A stretch of DNA of 51,783 nucleotides from assembly GCA_019746975.1 (NCBI GenBank), contig JAIERK010000112.1, positions 1-51,783 of the forward strand, given 5' to 3'. A program made the translations under genes and the position numbers. Under the pieces are notes generated by a model, which ran no database searches, was not told where the DNA came from, and worked only from the letters and a program-made list of their open reading frames with translations. This stretch comes from Candidatus Obscuribacterales bacterium (GTDB lineage Bacteria > Cyanobacteriota > Vampirovibrionia > Obscuribacterales > Obscuribacteraceae). Positions 16,734 to 26,037 of the stretch are shown here, piece by piece; the stretch's first letter is position 1, and every line of letters starts with the position of its first letter.

Positions 16734-17420
16734 GTGTCGAAAGTGCTCATTATCGAAGATGACAAAATTCTCTCGGCCCTTGTTAAGCAAGCGCTGATGT
16801 CCCAGCGATACACTGTAGACATTAGCTATGACGGTGAGGAAGGGCTCGAGATGCTACTTTCGAACCAATATGCTTGCGCGATAGTTGATTGGGAGGTGCC
16901 CAATCTTATCGGTCCCGAGATTTGCCGCACGTACCGGCAACGTGGTGGCAATACGCCGATAATAATGCTTACGCGCCGGACTCGAACGGCGGAAAAAGTA
17001 GTTGGTTTTGACTCTGGGGCTGATGATTATCTGCCGAAACCGTTCGACATGGAAGAGCTGTATGCGCGTCTCAGAGGACTTATGCGTCGTCCGGCTGAGA
17101 TCAAAACACAGATAGTAAGAGTGGGCGAATTGATTGTCGATCGAGACAGACGAAGTGCTAGTGTAGCTGGAAAAGAGCTTGAGCTGACCAAGAAAGAGTT
17201 CCTCATGCTAGAGCTGCTGGTAAGCAATCCGGGTCGACTGTTCAGCCCAGAATCCATTATTGATGGCGTCTGGTCACTAGATGATGAGATAACTGTTTGG
17301 GCAGTCAGGTCTAACATTGCGCGTATTCGCTCCAAGATTGCTGCGATGGATGAAAATTGTGCGGCGATGATAAAGACGATTTATGGTCAGGGCTACAAAA
17401 TCGAAGCTCCTCCAGGTTAA
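16734..17420 (+). CDS. OmpR/PhoB-type response regulator
   Basis: DNA-binding regulator, probable partner of the divergent histidine kinase. The start is GTG 16734 with GGAGG 7 nt upstream (the frame extends to 16689), giving 228 residues. The receiver has the acidic pair Asp9/Asp10, phospho-acceptor Asp52 in IVDWEVPN, Thr80 and Lys102 in YLPKPF. The C-terminal winged helix shows ELTKKEFLMLELLVSNPG, then VWAVRSNIARIRSKI and TIYGQGYKI, the usual trans_reg_C pattern. D-W-E-V-P at the phosphorylation site is shared with the regulator at 24884, so the two are close paralogues. Its 3' end overlaps the convergent TPR gene by 4 bp. Confidence 0.95.
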   Translation: MSKVLIIEDDKILSALVKQALMSQRYTVDISYDGEEGLEMLLSNQYACAIVDWEVPNLIGPEICRTYRQRGGNTPIIMLTRRTRTAEKVVGFDSGADDYLPKPFDMEELYARLRGLMRRPAEIKTQIVRVGELIVDRDRRSASVAGKELELTKKEFLMLELLVSNPGRLFSPESIIDGVWSLDDEITVWAVRSNIARIRSKIAAMDENCAAMIKTIYGQGYKIEAPPG

Positions 17421-20368
17421 TACATCGTCGATTTATGCAGCTTAACGCGTGGAGTGTCCGAGCTCGAACCACTCTTAGTATCATCAGTAGTACTAGATTC
17501 GCGTGCCAGTCGCCGCTCGTTCTTTGCCTCGTCGTTGCGATTGAGAGCCAGGAGTGCCCAGGACCTAACTTCATGTGCACGGCTGTTATTCGGCTCAACC
17601 GTTAACACTTGATCAAGAAGCTTCAATGCAAACTTGTAGTCTTGTTTGCATACAGCAAGACCGGCAGCTGTGATCTGCGGATCTAGTTGTTTGGTCGTTT
17701 TGGCTTTTGCAAGGTAATATCCGATATCTCTGTTTAAGTATTCAGGCGTGTCACCGGTTTGACTTGACCGTAGTTTCCTGAACAGAATATCAGCAGCAAG
17801 CTTGGTCTCGAACATCCTTCGTCCATTTCTGAGATCATCCATCGAGTAGACGATTCCGAATTCCTTTTCGATCTGTTTGGCTGCAGCTGCCGCTTCCTTC
17901 GTTTTGCCCATACGCAACAGCAACACTGCCTGCAATTTTCGACCTGGCTCGTAAGTTGGAAACCTAGTCCTACACATTGCCGCGACTCTGGTGGCGTTAT
18001 CGAGATCGTCACAGCGAGCATAGAGCAGACTCAAAGTTTCCAGGTAAAACGCTGGAAGAGGACCGTTCTGCAAAGCTTCTTCTATTGGATCGATAAAAAA
18101 TGCTTGAAGCCTTGGAGATGGCAATAGTCTATGCGTTCCATAGAGCATATTGGAGACGGCAACTCTTAATTTTTCCTGACCTGTTCTTGCCGCCGATTCA
18201 TTTTTGTGATCGCTCGATGATAATGCTTCCATTCGACTGGAGATTGAGAGAACGATAGGGAATGCGCCGGCGCCGACGAACAAAGTTCCTCCGTCCTGAT
18301 CCAGCGCGAAAATATTGAGAGCTTCTGTAAGACGATCTAGATCTGCTGTTTGTATCTTCAAGAGTTCTTCAACCCGGGCTAACTCATTGACTGCAATGTA
18401 TTTTCTAATGAGCGGGATCTGCTGGCTGAGCTTCTCTTTGGTATGAAATTTACCAAAAGCCTGGAGTCTATCGAAAAACTCGTACTTCCATGCCAGATTA
18501 GTCAAAGTGGACATCGACTTCGGACTATTGCGGATGTAGTCCTTAGTGCACTCAATGAGCCTGATTGCGGCTTCCTTCTCGCGGTGCGAAAGTCGATTAT
18601 GAATTCGACTGACGGCGAAATCGGCGACATTGTCTGAGGTGAATGCCGGGTTGAGCTTAAGACCTAGTGCGATTTCGGAGTTGCCCTGTGAGCATGCTCC
18701 CTCATCAGCAAGGCATAAACCGTACATCGCATGCAGAATGCCGATCGATGGTCGCAGATTAATCGCCTTCGTAGCCAAGAGTCTGCAGTCGCCAATGCGA
18801 TTGTGTTGCCATGCCCAATTGCAGATGTTCAGGCACGATGCAGAGAATGCTTCGGCGAATGGAGAATCTTTGGTGATTTTTTTCGCTCTCAATAGTGCCA
18901 TATCGAGACACATCGCTTGTTCTCTCTCTGTTGGGAAACAGAATATATGATTGATCCGTGCGATGTCGTCGGGGACGGCTTTCCTCAATGCTTTCAATTC
19001 CAGCGCCTTCATCCCTAAATCGTGACAGGTGCCGATGTACGCTCCGAGCATAGCTTCTGAATCAGGACCCAATGTGGGAAGCATAGCTCGAAGCAGTCGG
19101 GTAGACTTCTCACTTTGTCCCATCTCCATGTACGTGACAGCCTCCTCCAGAAGTACTTGGGGATCTGTAGGGTTGACGCGCTTTGCTGCTTCAATGCATT
19201 CCAGGCCCTTCGTAAATTGTTTGCGCTGCCTGTACACAACGCATTCTATGATGTAGGCTCCGATTTCGCGACCGGGAAACTTTTCATGCAATTGCCTGCA
19301 GGCGCGAAGCGCCTTGTCATAGTCCTTTGTGCGGAGTCCTTCATCGGCGTTAGATCCAATACTGCTGTATGTTTGGGCTGGATCTACATTTTCTGGATGT
19401 AAAGCCGCGTTGGCATACGACGCAAGCAAGGTTCTCAAAATCTTCTTTGCTTGATCTTTCTTTCCTTCTTCGAGCAACGGTCGAACCTTGACCAGCGGTT
19501 TAGCAAAGAAGGCGGTTGGTAGATCGGGTGCATCTCTCAGTCCCCTTGCGACTTCATTGGCACCTCGAGTCGTGTTGCCCTGTTCGATCAGACAAATGCC
19601 AAGAAACACACGCAGTTTTCCCCGGTTCGGTCTAAGTTGAATCGCGTGATTAGCAAGGGTCTCGCATTCGGAAATATGATCGTGAAGCAGGGCCCAGTTG
19701 CAGACGTTTTCGCACGAATCGCATAGAGCATCGATCTCCCGGTCCGGAGTCGAAGGTGATAACTTCTCCATGAGTTCTACAGCGGATCTCATGGACTTCA
19801 ATCGGTCTTTCGCAGGCATGCAAAATATATGTCTGATTCGATTCAGGTCGTTTTGTCTGGGCACTGCCAATGCCTTTTGTTCCAACTCCTTCAGGTCCTC
19901 TTTGTGGCACTCCGTGACAAAAATGCTGTAGAAAATGGGCTCCGAAGTTGGAGTTATCGTCTTAAGTACATTCTGAAGAGATTCGAGATACTTTTTTCTG
20001 TCCTTCATTGCTGCGTAATTCCAAGCAGCGTGCATGGCGACTTGGGTGTTGGTGGGACACAACCGTTGCGCAATCTGAATACGTTCGACCGCTTTGGAAT
20101 ATTGCTTCAGGCTTCTGTACGCATGGCACTCGAGGACGTACGCACCAAGGTCTAAACCTGGAAATTGCCTGTGTAGCTGCTCGCAAAGTTGAATAGTTTT
20201 TTTATAGTCACCCCTGCCCAGAGCCTCATCAGCAGCACGTCCTGCGTCATTGTATGCACGCGCTCTCTCCTCGGATTCTGTAGCGCAAGCTGATTTCGAA
20301 CAGCAAAGACTTGATGTGCTGAACACGACTATCAGGGTAAGTGCGATTCGACGGAAAAATTCCAACAA
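17417..20368 (-). CDS. Exported TPR protein with two ~300-residue duplicated modules
   Basis: 983 residues from a TTG at 20368; no strong Shine-Dalgarno, but the hydrophobic signal-like segment (ALTLIVVFSTSSLCC, about residues 9-23) begins just after it and supports this start. The rest is TPR/helical-repeat protein. Residues ~33-330 and ~337-635 are duplicate modules: LHRQFPGLDLGAYVLEC matches LHEKFPGREIGAYIIEC, RIRHIFCMP matches RINHIFCFP, and NVCNWALLHDHISEC matches NICNWAWQHNRIGDC. Conserved cysteines in both copies may form disulfides or contribute to the core. The C-terminal third has further TPRs (FALKLLDQVLTVEPNNSRAH) and a polar tail. Probably a periplasmic or surface scaffold; partners unknown. 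Confidence 0.88.
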   Translation of the reverse strand: MLEFFRRIALTLIVVFSTSSLCCSKSACATESEERARAYNDAGRAADEALGRGDYKKTIQLCEQLHRQFPGLDLGAYVLECHAYRSLKQYSKAVERIQIAQRLCPTNTQVAMHAAWNYAAMKDRKKYLESLQNVLKTITPTSEPIFYSIFVTECHKEDLKELEQKALAVPRQNDLNRIRHIFCMPAKDRLKSMRSAVELMEKLSPSTPDREIDALCDSCENVCNWALLHDHISECETLANHAIQLRPNRGKLRVFLGICLIEQGNTTRGANEVARGLRDAPDLPTAFFAKPLVKVRPLLEEGKKDQAKKILRTLLASYANAALHPENVDPAQTYSSIGSNADEGLRTKDYDKALRACRQLHEKFPGREIGAYIIECVVYRQRKQFTKGLECIEAAKRVNPTDPQVLLEEAVTYMEMGQSEKSTRLLRAMLPTLGPDSEAMLGAYIGTCHDLGMKALELKALRKAVPDDIARINHIFCFPTEREQAMCLDMALLRAKKITKDSPFAEAFSASCLNICNWAWQHNRIGDCRLLATKAINLRPSIGILHAMYGLCLADEGACSQGNSEIALGLKLNPAFTSDNVADFAVSRIHNRLSHREKEAAIRLIECTKDYIRNSPKSMSTLTNLAWKYEFFDRLQAFGKFHTKEKLSQQIPLIRKYIAVNELARVEELLKIQTADLDRLTEALNIFALDQDGGTLFVGAGAFPIVLSISSRMEALSSSDHKNESAARTGQEKLRVAVSNMLYGTHRLLPSPRLQAFFIDPIEEALQNGPLPAFYLETLSLLYARCDDLDNATRVAAMCRTRFPTYEPGRKLQAVLLLRMGKTKEAAAAAKQIEKEFGIVYSMDDLRNGRRMFETKLAADILFRKLRSSQTGDTPEYLNRDIGYYLAKAKTTKQLDPQITAAGLAVCKQDYKFALKLLDQVLTVEPNNSRAHEVRSWALLALNRNDEAKNERRLARESSTTDDTKSGSSSDTPRVKLHKSTMY

Positions 20369-20573
20369 AAATCAAGTCCGGTCTGACGTTATGGTTATCG
20401 CATACCCGGAAAGACGTGATCCGACACATAAATTGATTCAGGAAGTATCTTTGGAAACACTTGAACAGTGTGCTCCGCGGCGAAAGCTTAATGTCACGAA
20501 GCCTCTTCGAAGTGGTCAAGTGATGACAGAGGTACCATCTCTGGGTACATAATGAACTGTCTTGGAGTGTCTG

Positions 20574-23500
20574 ATGGAAGAACCCTGGTACTACGCAATC
20601 GACGGCCAGACCCGTGGGCCATTCGCGGAGGTTCAGCTCCGCCAGATGCTGCGCAGCAATTTTCTGTTAAAAGATACCCTGGTATGGAGGCGCGACTTAG
20701 GATCATGGATGCCTGCTAGTGCCGTCGCTCGGCTTTGGGAAGACTCGATGCCGGCCCCTCGCAGAACAGAATCTCAAGAAATAGCCTCCTGGCCGCAGAC
20801 TCAGTCTATGACTTCTGGCAGTGCACCGCCTGCGATGCCCGAAAGGAGTGCACCACAGGTGATGGCGAGTCAACAGCATTCGGGACACTCATCATCTCCT
20901 GCGCAATCTCAGCAGGCGGTTGCACGATCGACTGAGAGCAGCGGACCGTTGCAACAGCAGCAGTCCGCGCCGATTCCGGCAGCGGCCGGCGAGCGTCCGC
21001 AGGAAATCAGACCGGTTCTGCGAGCGGGGCCTCCGCCGGGACCGGTGGCTGGAGGGCAGCGTCCGCCGGGGGCTGGACAAGCTCAGTTTGGAGGTCCGCC
21101 GCAAGGGCAAGTGGGGGCGCCTGACATCAGACCTGTTCGGTCGGGGATTCCGCTGGGACCACCGGCTGGAGTGCAGGTCGGAACCGGAATTGGGCAGATT
21201 CAGCCGGGCTCGCCATGGCAATTGAAGATAGATAACCCACAAATCCAGGCGCAGCAGCAGCAGGCGACACCTGGCGCTTTGAATGCTCGAGCAAATTCAG
21301 ACTCCCTGTGGCAAGTACCATCTGGCAGTCTGACATCATTCGCGCGACAGTCGTCGTCGCCATGGGGTGAAGAGCCTCCGACAGCAGTATATGACCACCT
21401 CAGAGAAGAGGCAATTCCTGATAATGTGCGGCTTGCAGCCACGAGATGGCAATTGCCGGCCGAGATGAAAGTCTTTCTGCGACAACCTCAAACATCAGTC
21501 GACGCGTCGACAACTCGAACCCATGGTGCTAGGGCACCACAGGGGTCCAATCAACTGGAAGGCACCAATCAATTGCAGGGCACCAATCAACTGCAAGGGT
21601 CCTATCAATCGCAAGGCACCTATCAATCGCAAGGATCAAATCAACCGCAGGATCTCAGTCACTTGCAGGGTTCAAGCCAACCCTATGGATCGATCCAAGC
21701 CCAAGTCCCCAAGCAAGCGGATGTCGCTGTACAGCAATCTTCACCGTGGGACAAACTTGGCAGTGTTTCACCAAAGATACCGCGACAGCCTGATTCTAAC
21801 CAACCCGCATTTCGCGAGCCACCACCTGCGATGCGCGTCAGCCCTTCGCCAGATAGTCCGGCTGCCAATCAGCTTCCTGTAGAGCCGCCTGGATTTGGCC
21901 AGGCCGGGGCGAGTCTCTTACAATCCGGTGGAGTCGGACAGCCAAATCCATTTCAGGTTCAGGCGAAAACTGCTCAGCCCGATCTACCAAGTCCTTCGAA
22001 TTCTCCGCCCGTAGGAGATACTCCGTCGGTTCAGAAGCCTAGCTGGGAGGGTCTGTACAATATTGCCGTGCCAGGAGCCAAGAATTTAGTAGTCGACGAA
22101 TCGGTATCCGATGTAGCCGCGCCGATCCAATCGGTGCCGCGAGAAGAGTCGGTAAAAGAGCCAATATTAGCTGCCGAGCCACCAGAAGAGAAAAAAGTTC
22201 GATTTGTCACAGACTCCTCCGATCGATTTAGTGGCGTCAGGCGCATAACTCAAATTGAGTTAGAGCAGCCATCACCGGTGATGGCGCCAAGAAAAAAGAC
22301 ACCCACGCCCGCATGGCAGAAAAAGGCTCTGAAGGTGTGGGACAAAAGCAAGCACGCAGTGGTAGCAGGCGTCATTTTTGGTTTCGTCGTAATAGCTACG
22401 CAGTGGGCGTCACTAACAAGTCAAGTCCCTACGGGAGAACCACCGTCCACTCAATCTGGTACTGCAAGTAGTACTAGCGGACAATCCGGCAATCCACCTG
22501 ACTCACAGGGAAGTTCAAATGGCACGACGGGTACCGCCGGTGACATCTCTTCGAAGAAGTTGAGTAGTAAGCTTGAGAAAATCGATCTCGACAAAGTTCA
22601 AGTAGAAAATAGCGATAAGCCGTTCTTCAGTACAGGCGGCTTCAACGATTTATTCAAGAAGAAAAACGCCACTGTTATTGGTGCGGATAGTAAAGGTGCT
22701 TGGGCTCAAGTGTACTCAACGTCTTTTCTGTGCACTACTAAGATGCCTCAACCTTTCGAGATGGAACGATCGTCTGAGGGTGTACCTGTAACCACATCAT
22801 CGCAGAATGAAAGCGTAAAGACCTGGGTAACATTGTTGTCGCACAGGAATGAGTCTATTCGGAGTGAAATGACGCTCGGCTATGCGAATATGAACGAATT
22901 CATTCAGAAGCTCGTGGCAAGTAAGAATGCTAACAAACCAGTCATGGACTACATGAGCGGGATGAATACCACGTATGTATTCGATCCCGAGCTAGCCGTC
23001 GAATCTCTTGCTGATTGGATCATCGAGGCTCGATTCGGAGGATCCAAGTCTGGAGTAGCCGCGAAGAAAAACATCAAGCTGGATGGAAAGGTTACCGGAC
23101 GCGACATCGTCGGCACCACAGATGGGCAGACGTACAGGCTGCAGTTGTATGTGTCCTCTGTGGGTACTCTGTACATGGCATGGGTAGTAGGAGGCTCCGA
23201 CTACGTCGGGTCAGACGACGCTAAAATCTTTTTCAAATCGCTTCATTTGAAAGAGCCGGGAGAAGTACTCGCGAGCGACCAGGATGACCAACCAGACGCA
23301 GCGTCCATAAACGAATATTTTGACGCACTTACACCACGAATCAAGCAACATCTGCATCTAACTGGAATTGAGCCCTTCGCGCAAGGTGGTGAGCCGCGTC
23401 GAGTGACTGCCCTCGTAACGATTGATCGGTCGGGAGCGGTTGCAAATCTAGAGGTGCGCAAGAAAAATTCTGATTCCGACTCGGAAAAGTTAGCAAAAGC

Positions 23501-23630
23501 CCTGGAAGAAGCTATTAACAGTGCGAAGCCGTTTCCCACACCACCAAAGTTTTTAGCATCGGCATTCTCTTTTAAAGTAAGACTAGTCGGCGATAAAATT
23601 CAGCTTGCTTCTAAGAGTAGTAAGAAGTAG
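20574..23630 (+). CDS. GYF_2-domain membrane protein with TonB-C-like end
   Basis: 1018 residues from the ATG at 20574, with GGAG 6 nt upstream. Residues 1-50 are a GYF_2 (DUF4339) domain: WYYAIDGQTRGPF, then LRQMLRSNFLLKDTLVWRRD and GSWMPA. A ~540-residue Gln/Pro/Gly-rich, probably disordered segment follows, including nine six-residue repeats. One TM segment (about 590-610, VVAGVIFGFVVIATQW) separates it from an extracytoplasmic region with Ser/Gly linker. The last ~100 residues resemble a TonB C-terminal/energy-transducer-like domain (RRVTALVTIDRSGAVANLEV, then KPFPTPPKF). So the GYF_2 end is cytosolic and the TonB-C-like end is periplasmic. No TonB-dependent receptor or ExbBD is nearby, so energy transduction is not implied. 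Confidence 0.87.
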   Translation: MEEPWYYAIDGQTRGPFAEVQLRQMLRSNFLLKDTLVWRRDLGSWMPASAVARLWEDSMPAPRRTESQEIASWPQTQSMTSGSAPPAMPERSAPQVMASQQHSGHSSSPAQSQQAVARSTESSGPLQQQQSAPIPAAAGERPQEIRPVLRAGPPPGPVAGGQRPPGAGQAQFGGPPQGQVGAPDIRPVRSGIPLGPPAGVQVGTGIGQIQPGSPWQLKIDNPQIQAQQQQATPGALNARANSDSLWQVPSGSLTSFARQSSSPWGEEPPTAVYDHLREEAIPDNVRLAATRWQLPAEMKVFLRQPQTSVDASTTRTHGARAPQGSNQLEGTNQLQGTNQLQGSYQSQGTYQSQGSNQPQDLSHLQGSSQPYGSIQAQVPKQADVAVQQSSPWDKLGSVSPKIPRQPDSNQPAFREPPPAMRVSPSPDSPAANQLPVEPPGFGQAGASLLQSGGVGQPNPFQVQAKTAQPDLPSPSNSPPVGDTPSVQKPSWEGLYNIAVPGAKNLVVDESVSDVAAPIQSVPREESVKEPILAAEPPEEKKVRFVTDSSDRFSGVRRITQIELEQPSPVMAPRKKTPTPAWQKKALKVWDKSKHAVVAGVIFGFVVIATQWASLTSQVPTGEPPSTQSGTASSTSGQSGNPPDSQGSSNGTTGTAGDISSKKLSSKLEKIDLDKVQVENSDKPFFSTGGFNDLFKKKNATVIGADSKGAWAQVYSTSFLCTTKMPQPFEMERSSEGVPVTTSSQNESVKTWVTLLSHRNESIRSEMTLGYANMNEFIQKLVASKNANKPVMDYMSGMNTTYVFDPELAVESLADWIIEARFGGSKSGVAAKKNIKLDGKVTGRDIVGTTDGQTYRLQLYVSSVGTLYMAWVVGGSDYVGSDDAKIFFKSLHLKEPGEVLASDQDDQPDAASINEYFDALTPRIKQHLHLTGIEPFAQGGEPRRVTALVTIDRSGAVANLEVRKKNSDSDSEKLAKALEEAINSAKPFPTPPKFLASAFSFKVRLVGDKIQLASKSSKK
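21543..21704. repeat. 18-bp tandem repeats coding G-[ST]-[NY]-Q-x-Q units
   Basis: Nine consecutive 18-bp units, the first six nearly exact (GGCACCAATCAACTGCAA-like) and the last three degenerate, encode hexapeptides such as GTNQLQ, GSYQSQ and GSSQPY in the disordered region of the GYF_2 protein. Copy number may vary between strains. Confidence 0.85.
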
Positions 23631-23774
23631 CGATAGATGTCGAGTTTTGCTCGTGTCTTGATTTGAAAGATTCGACCTGGCAAATATAGCGGGAGCGGAT
23701 TGCTGATCGTCTGTTGTCCAACTTTTCCACGATCCGATGTAATTACAATTCAACGGCGGGAGTTCCTGTCTACG

Positions 23775-24278
23775 TTAGCTCAACATGTTTTCTCTAATAG
23801 GACTTGTGATCCAAAATAAGCTAATTCCGATTAGTACCACTGATGATGCCACGATCATGTAAAAGTGCTCGTTCAAGCCTGGCTTTACCACGGAATTGGT
23901 CGGGTCTGAAGGATCGAAGTATGCGTCGATTCTGGCGCCAAGCGGGTATTCTTCCAGTACCTCTTCCGTGCTAGGACCAAGTGGATCAATTGAAAAACTG
24001 TAATTGGTTGATCTATAGGTGATGGCATCATGGTCGAAAGCGAAACCGATCCTTGGCAGACTGAACATCGCTGGTAGCATGACGTCTCTTAGCGCATCAT
24101 CTACTTTGTCGAACTTTGCGCCGCGCTTTTCAGCTTCCTCCACGCTGACCACTCTCGCTTCTACTCGGGTCCAACTTCGACTCTTCACCGCTTTGTCAAT
24201 GTACAAGAATTGTGTGGTGAGGAGCAGAATAGATGCCATTAGCAGTATGCCAGCAAAAAGAGGGAAGTAGAATCGCAT
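23775..24278 (-). CDS. DUF3592-family membrane protein
   Basis: 167 residues with two membrane segments (about 5-25 and 140-158) flanking an extracytoplasmic beta-rich domain. The DUF3592 pattern is visible: SWTRVEARVVSVEE after TM1, ITYRSTNYSF in the middle, and YPLGARIDAYFDPSDPTNSV followed by a PG before TM2. The ATG at 24278 has only a weak purine stretch upstream. Family function is unknown; it typically sits alone, as here, between convergent and divergent neighbours. Confidence 0.85.
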   Translation of the reverse strand: MRFYFPLFAGILLMASILLLTTQFLYIDKAVKSRSWTRVEARVVSVEEAEKRGAKFDKVDDALRDVMLPAMFSLPRIGFAFDHDAITYRSTNYSFSIDPLGPSTEEVLEEYPLGARIDAYFDPSDPTNSVVKPGLNEHFYMIVASSVVLIGISLFWITSPIRENMLS

Positions 24279-24508
24279 TGAGAACTAAGACTTATTGAGG
24301 TAAAACGTGACGTCATGATGAGTTTAACAAAAAGTTCTGCTGCGGTGAAGGGATCATAATCAGTCGTCGCTGCAGCACGGACTAGTGAAGAGCTGTGAGG
24401 GACAACTCCTCCAGGCTATCGAACGAATTGCAAGCACGACAACATTGGTTGTGGGGCTGAAGTCCGGGTGTTTCTGCTAAGGTGCAACCATGTCCAACGT
24501 GACGGTCA

Positions 24509-24877
24509 ATGCGCGGAACCGTTCGTCAACTTTCATTCTCCATAGAGAGTAATGGTTACGGCTACGAAGCTGTATTGCCTGATATGAGAGGCGGCGGTCC
24601 TATCTCGATAAGCAACAATCTTAATTCAGGATTGCCAATCAGCTTCTTGCTGGTGCAGCTAGCAACCCTATCCATCTCCGGCTCATGTGTTTTGATAGGA
24701 GGTGACTTTCGGTTGGCGACAATCAAAAATCTCATCAGTTTATTGATAATCTTCATTTTCTCTCTCCCCACTGACTTGATAATGATAGGCAACCTCACCT
24801 TACTGGGACCTTACTATGGCGCACCGGCGGGCTATATGCAGACTAATGCTGTATTATTGCTACGGATAATTGTTTGA
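24509..24877 (+). CDS. Possible small membrane protein upstream of response regulator
   Basis: A 122-residue frame starting at ATG 24509 and ending 6 bp before the regulator's ATG. Residues ~40-65 and ~70-105 are hydrophobic (ISFLLVQLATLSISGSCVL, then NLISLLIIFIFSLP), so two or three membrane segments are possible. No family is recognised, no good Shine-Dalgarno is seen, and hydrophobic frames can arise by chance from T-rich DNA. The tight spacing to the regulator is the best argument in favour. Confidence 0.35.
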   Translation: MRGTVRQLSFSIESNGYGYEAVLPDMRGGGPISISNNLNSGLPISFLLVQLATLSISGSCVLIGGDFRLATIKNLISLLIIFIFSLPTDLIMIGNLTLLGPYYGAPAGYMQTNAVLLLRIIV

Positions 24878-24883
24878 GGCTCA

Positions 24884-25561
24884 ATGGCTAAAATTCTGTT
24901 AGTCGAGGATGACATGTCTGTCGCCACCACCGTGGAGACATGGCTTTCAACTGAACATCATTTGACGGACATTGCGTATGACGGTCTAGAAGCCAGAGAG
25001 CGACTGATGTCGTTTGAATATGGCCTGTATATCCTGGATTGGGAAGTTCCGGAGATGACTGGTATCGAGCTTTGCTCCCTTGTAAGAACTCGCGGCGTGT
25101 CATCGCCAATTCTCATGCTGACAGGAAAAGGCGGAATTCAGGATAAAACAGCTGGATTCGAGGCTGGTGCCGATGATTATCTTACGAAGCCTTTCCACCC
25201 TCAGGAGTTAATGGCGCGTGTAAAGGCGTTATTGCGCCGACAACCCATCTTGCTCGCGCCGAAGCTAAGCGCTGGCGACCTAGAGATCGACACTAAGACT
25301 CGCGAGGTATTTCAGTCTGGTAAGCAGATTTCGTTGCAACCGATGGAGTATACCCTTCTAGAATTTTTGATGCAGCGACCCAACGAAGTATTTTCCGCGG
25401 ATGCGCTCCTCCGGCGGCTCTGGGATTCCGATTCGAACGTGAGCAGCGAATCTCTATATGTTTGTCTTTCGCGTTTGCGTAAGAAGTTGGAACAAAACGG
25501 TACTTGCCCTATAGCTACTGTTCGTGGAGCGGGCTACATGCTGAAAGTGAATCAACAGTAG
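24884..25561 (+). CDS. OmpR/PhoB-type response regulator (orphan)
   Basis: 225 residues from ATG 24884 with GAGG 6 nt upstream. The receiver has Glu8, Asp9 and Asp10, phospho-acceptor Asp52 in ILDWEVPEMTG, Thr80 and Lys102 in YLTKPF. The C-terminal winged-helix domain carries ISLQPMEYTLLEFLMQRPN, then ESLYVCLSRLRKKLEQ and TVRGAGYMLKV. It is a paralogue of the regulator at 16734, with the same D-W-E-V-P acceptor motif. No kinase gene is adjacent, so it is an orphan here; the kinase at 14757-16574 is a possible but unproven partner. Confidence 0.95.
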   Translation: MAKILLVEDDMSVATTVETWLSTEHHLTDIAYDGLEARERLMSFEYGLYILDWEVPEMTGIELCSLVRTRGVSSPILMLTGKGGIQDKTAGFEAGADDYLTKPFHPQELMARVKALLRRQPILLAPKLSAGDLEIDTKTREVFQSGKQISLQPMEYTLLEFLMQRPNEVFSADALLRRLWDSDSNVSSESLYVCLSRLRKKLEQNGTCPIATVRGAGYMLKVNQQ

Positions 25562-25665
25562 ATAATTTCAGTGGTCCTGAATGAGAATACCTCACCCCAT
25601 ATCTCGACAGAAATAGCGTCTTTCTCAAGGCTTTGAGATCCCGTTTCAGAAAACGGCAGTCAAAT

Positions 25666-26037
25666 TCATTGAACAAAAATCAATAATACGCCTGAAGGAT
25701 CCCAGACATGAGTAATGACTGTGTTATCGATAACCTCAGGCTCCGATACTCTAACGTTGTTGTAGCGACCACTATCAGCGATGGGTTTCAAGAGTTGATA
25801 CCAGATGCGCGCATCCTCGACCGCGAATTGAAGCATGAAATTGTCGGCCCATTCCTTGACATAGTAGTTCTGAAGGCGAAATTTCGCGTTGCCGAGCTCG
25901 CAATCAAAATTGCCGCCCCATGCTTCTTTCAGGTCGAATCCGATCTCGCGATAAAAGCGTTTCGATTCTTCGAAGTCTTTGGCCGGAACGTAGGTTATTA
26001 AGCTGATCACTCCAGGGCTAACCACAGTGCTAGTCAC
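25666..26037 (-). CDS. VOC-family (glyoxalase/bleomycin-resistance-like) protein
   Basis: 123 residues with the vicinal-oxygen-chelate beta-alpha-beta-beta-beta pattern: ISLITYVPAKDFEESKRFYREIGF (split as strand, then helix), CELGNAKFRLQNYYVKEWAD, MLQFAVEDARIWYQLLK and THVWDPSGVLLIFVQ. Classical glyoxalase I metal ligands are not obvious, and the family covers many reactions or simple binding, so no substrate is proposed. Its ATG at 26037 lies inside the end of the MaoC gene (8-bp overlap), suggesting translational coupling. It is the last gene of a minus-strand run beginning at 30249. Confidence 0.85.
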   Translation of the reverse strand: MTSTVVSPGVISLITYVPAKDFEESKRFYREIGFDLKEAWGGNFDCELGNAKFRLQNYYVKEWADNFMLQFAVEDARIWYQLLKPIADSGRYNNVRVSEPEVIDNTVITHVWDPSGVLLIFVQ

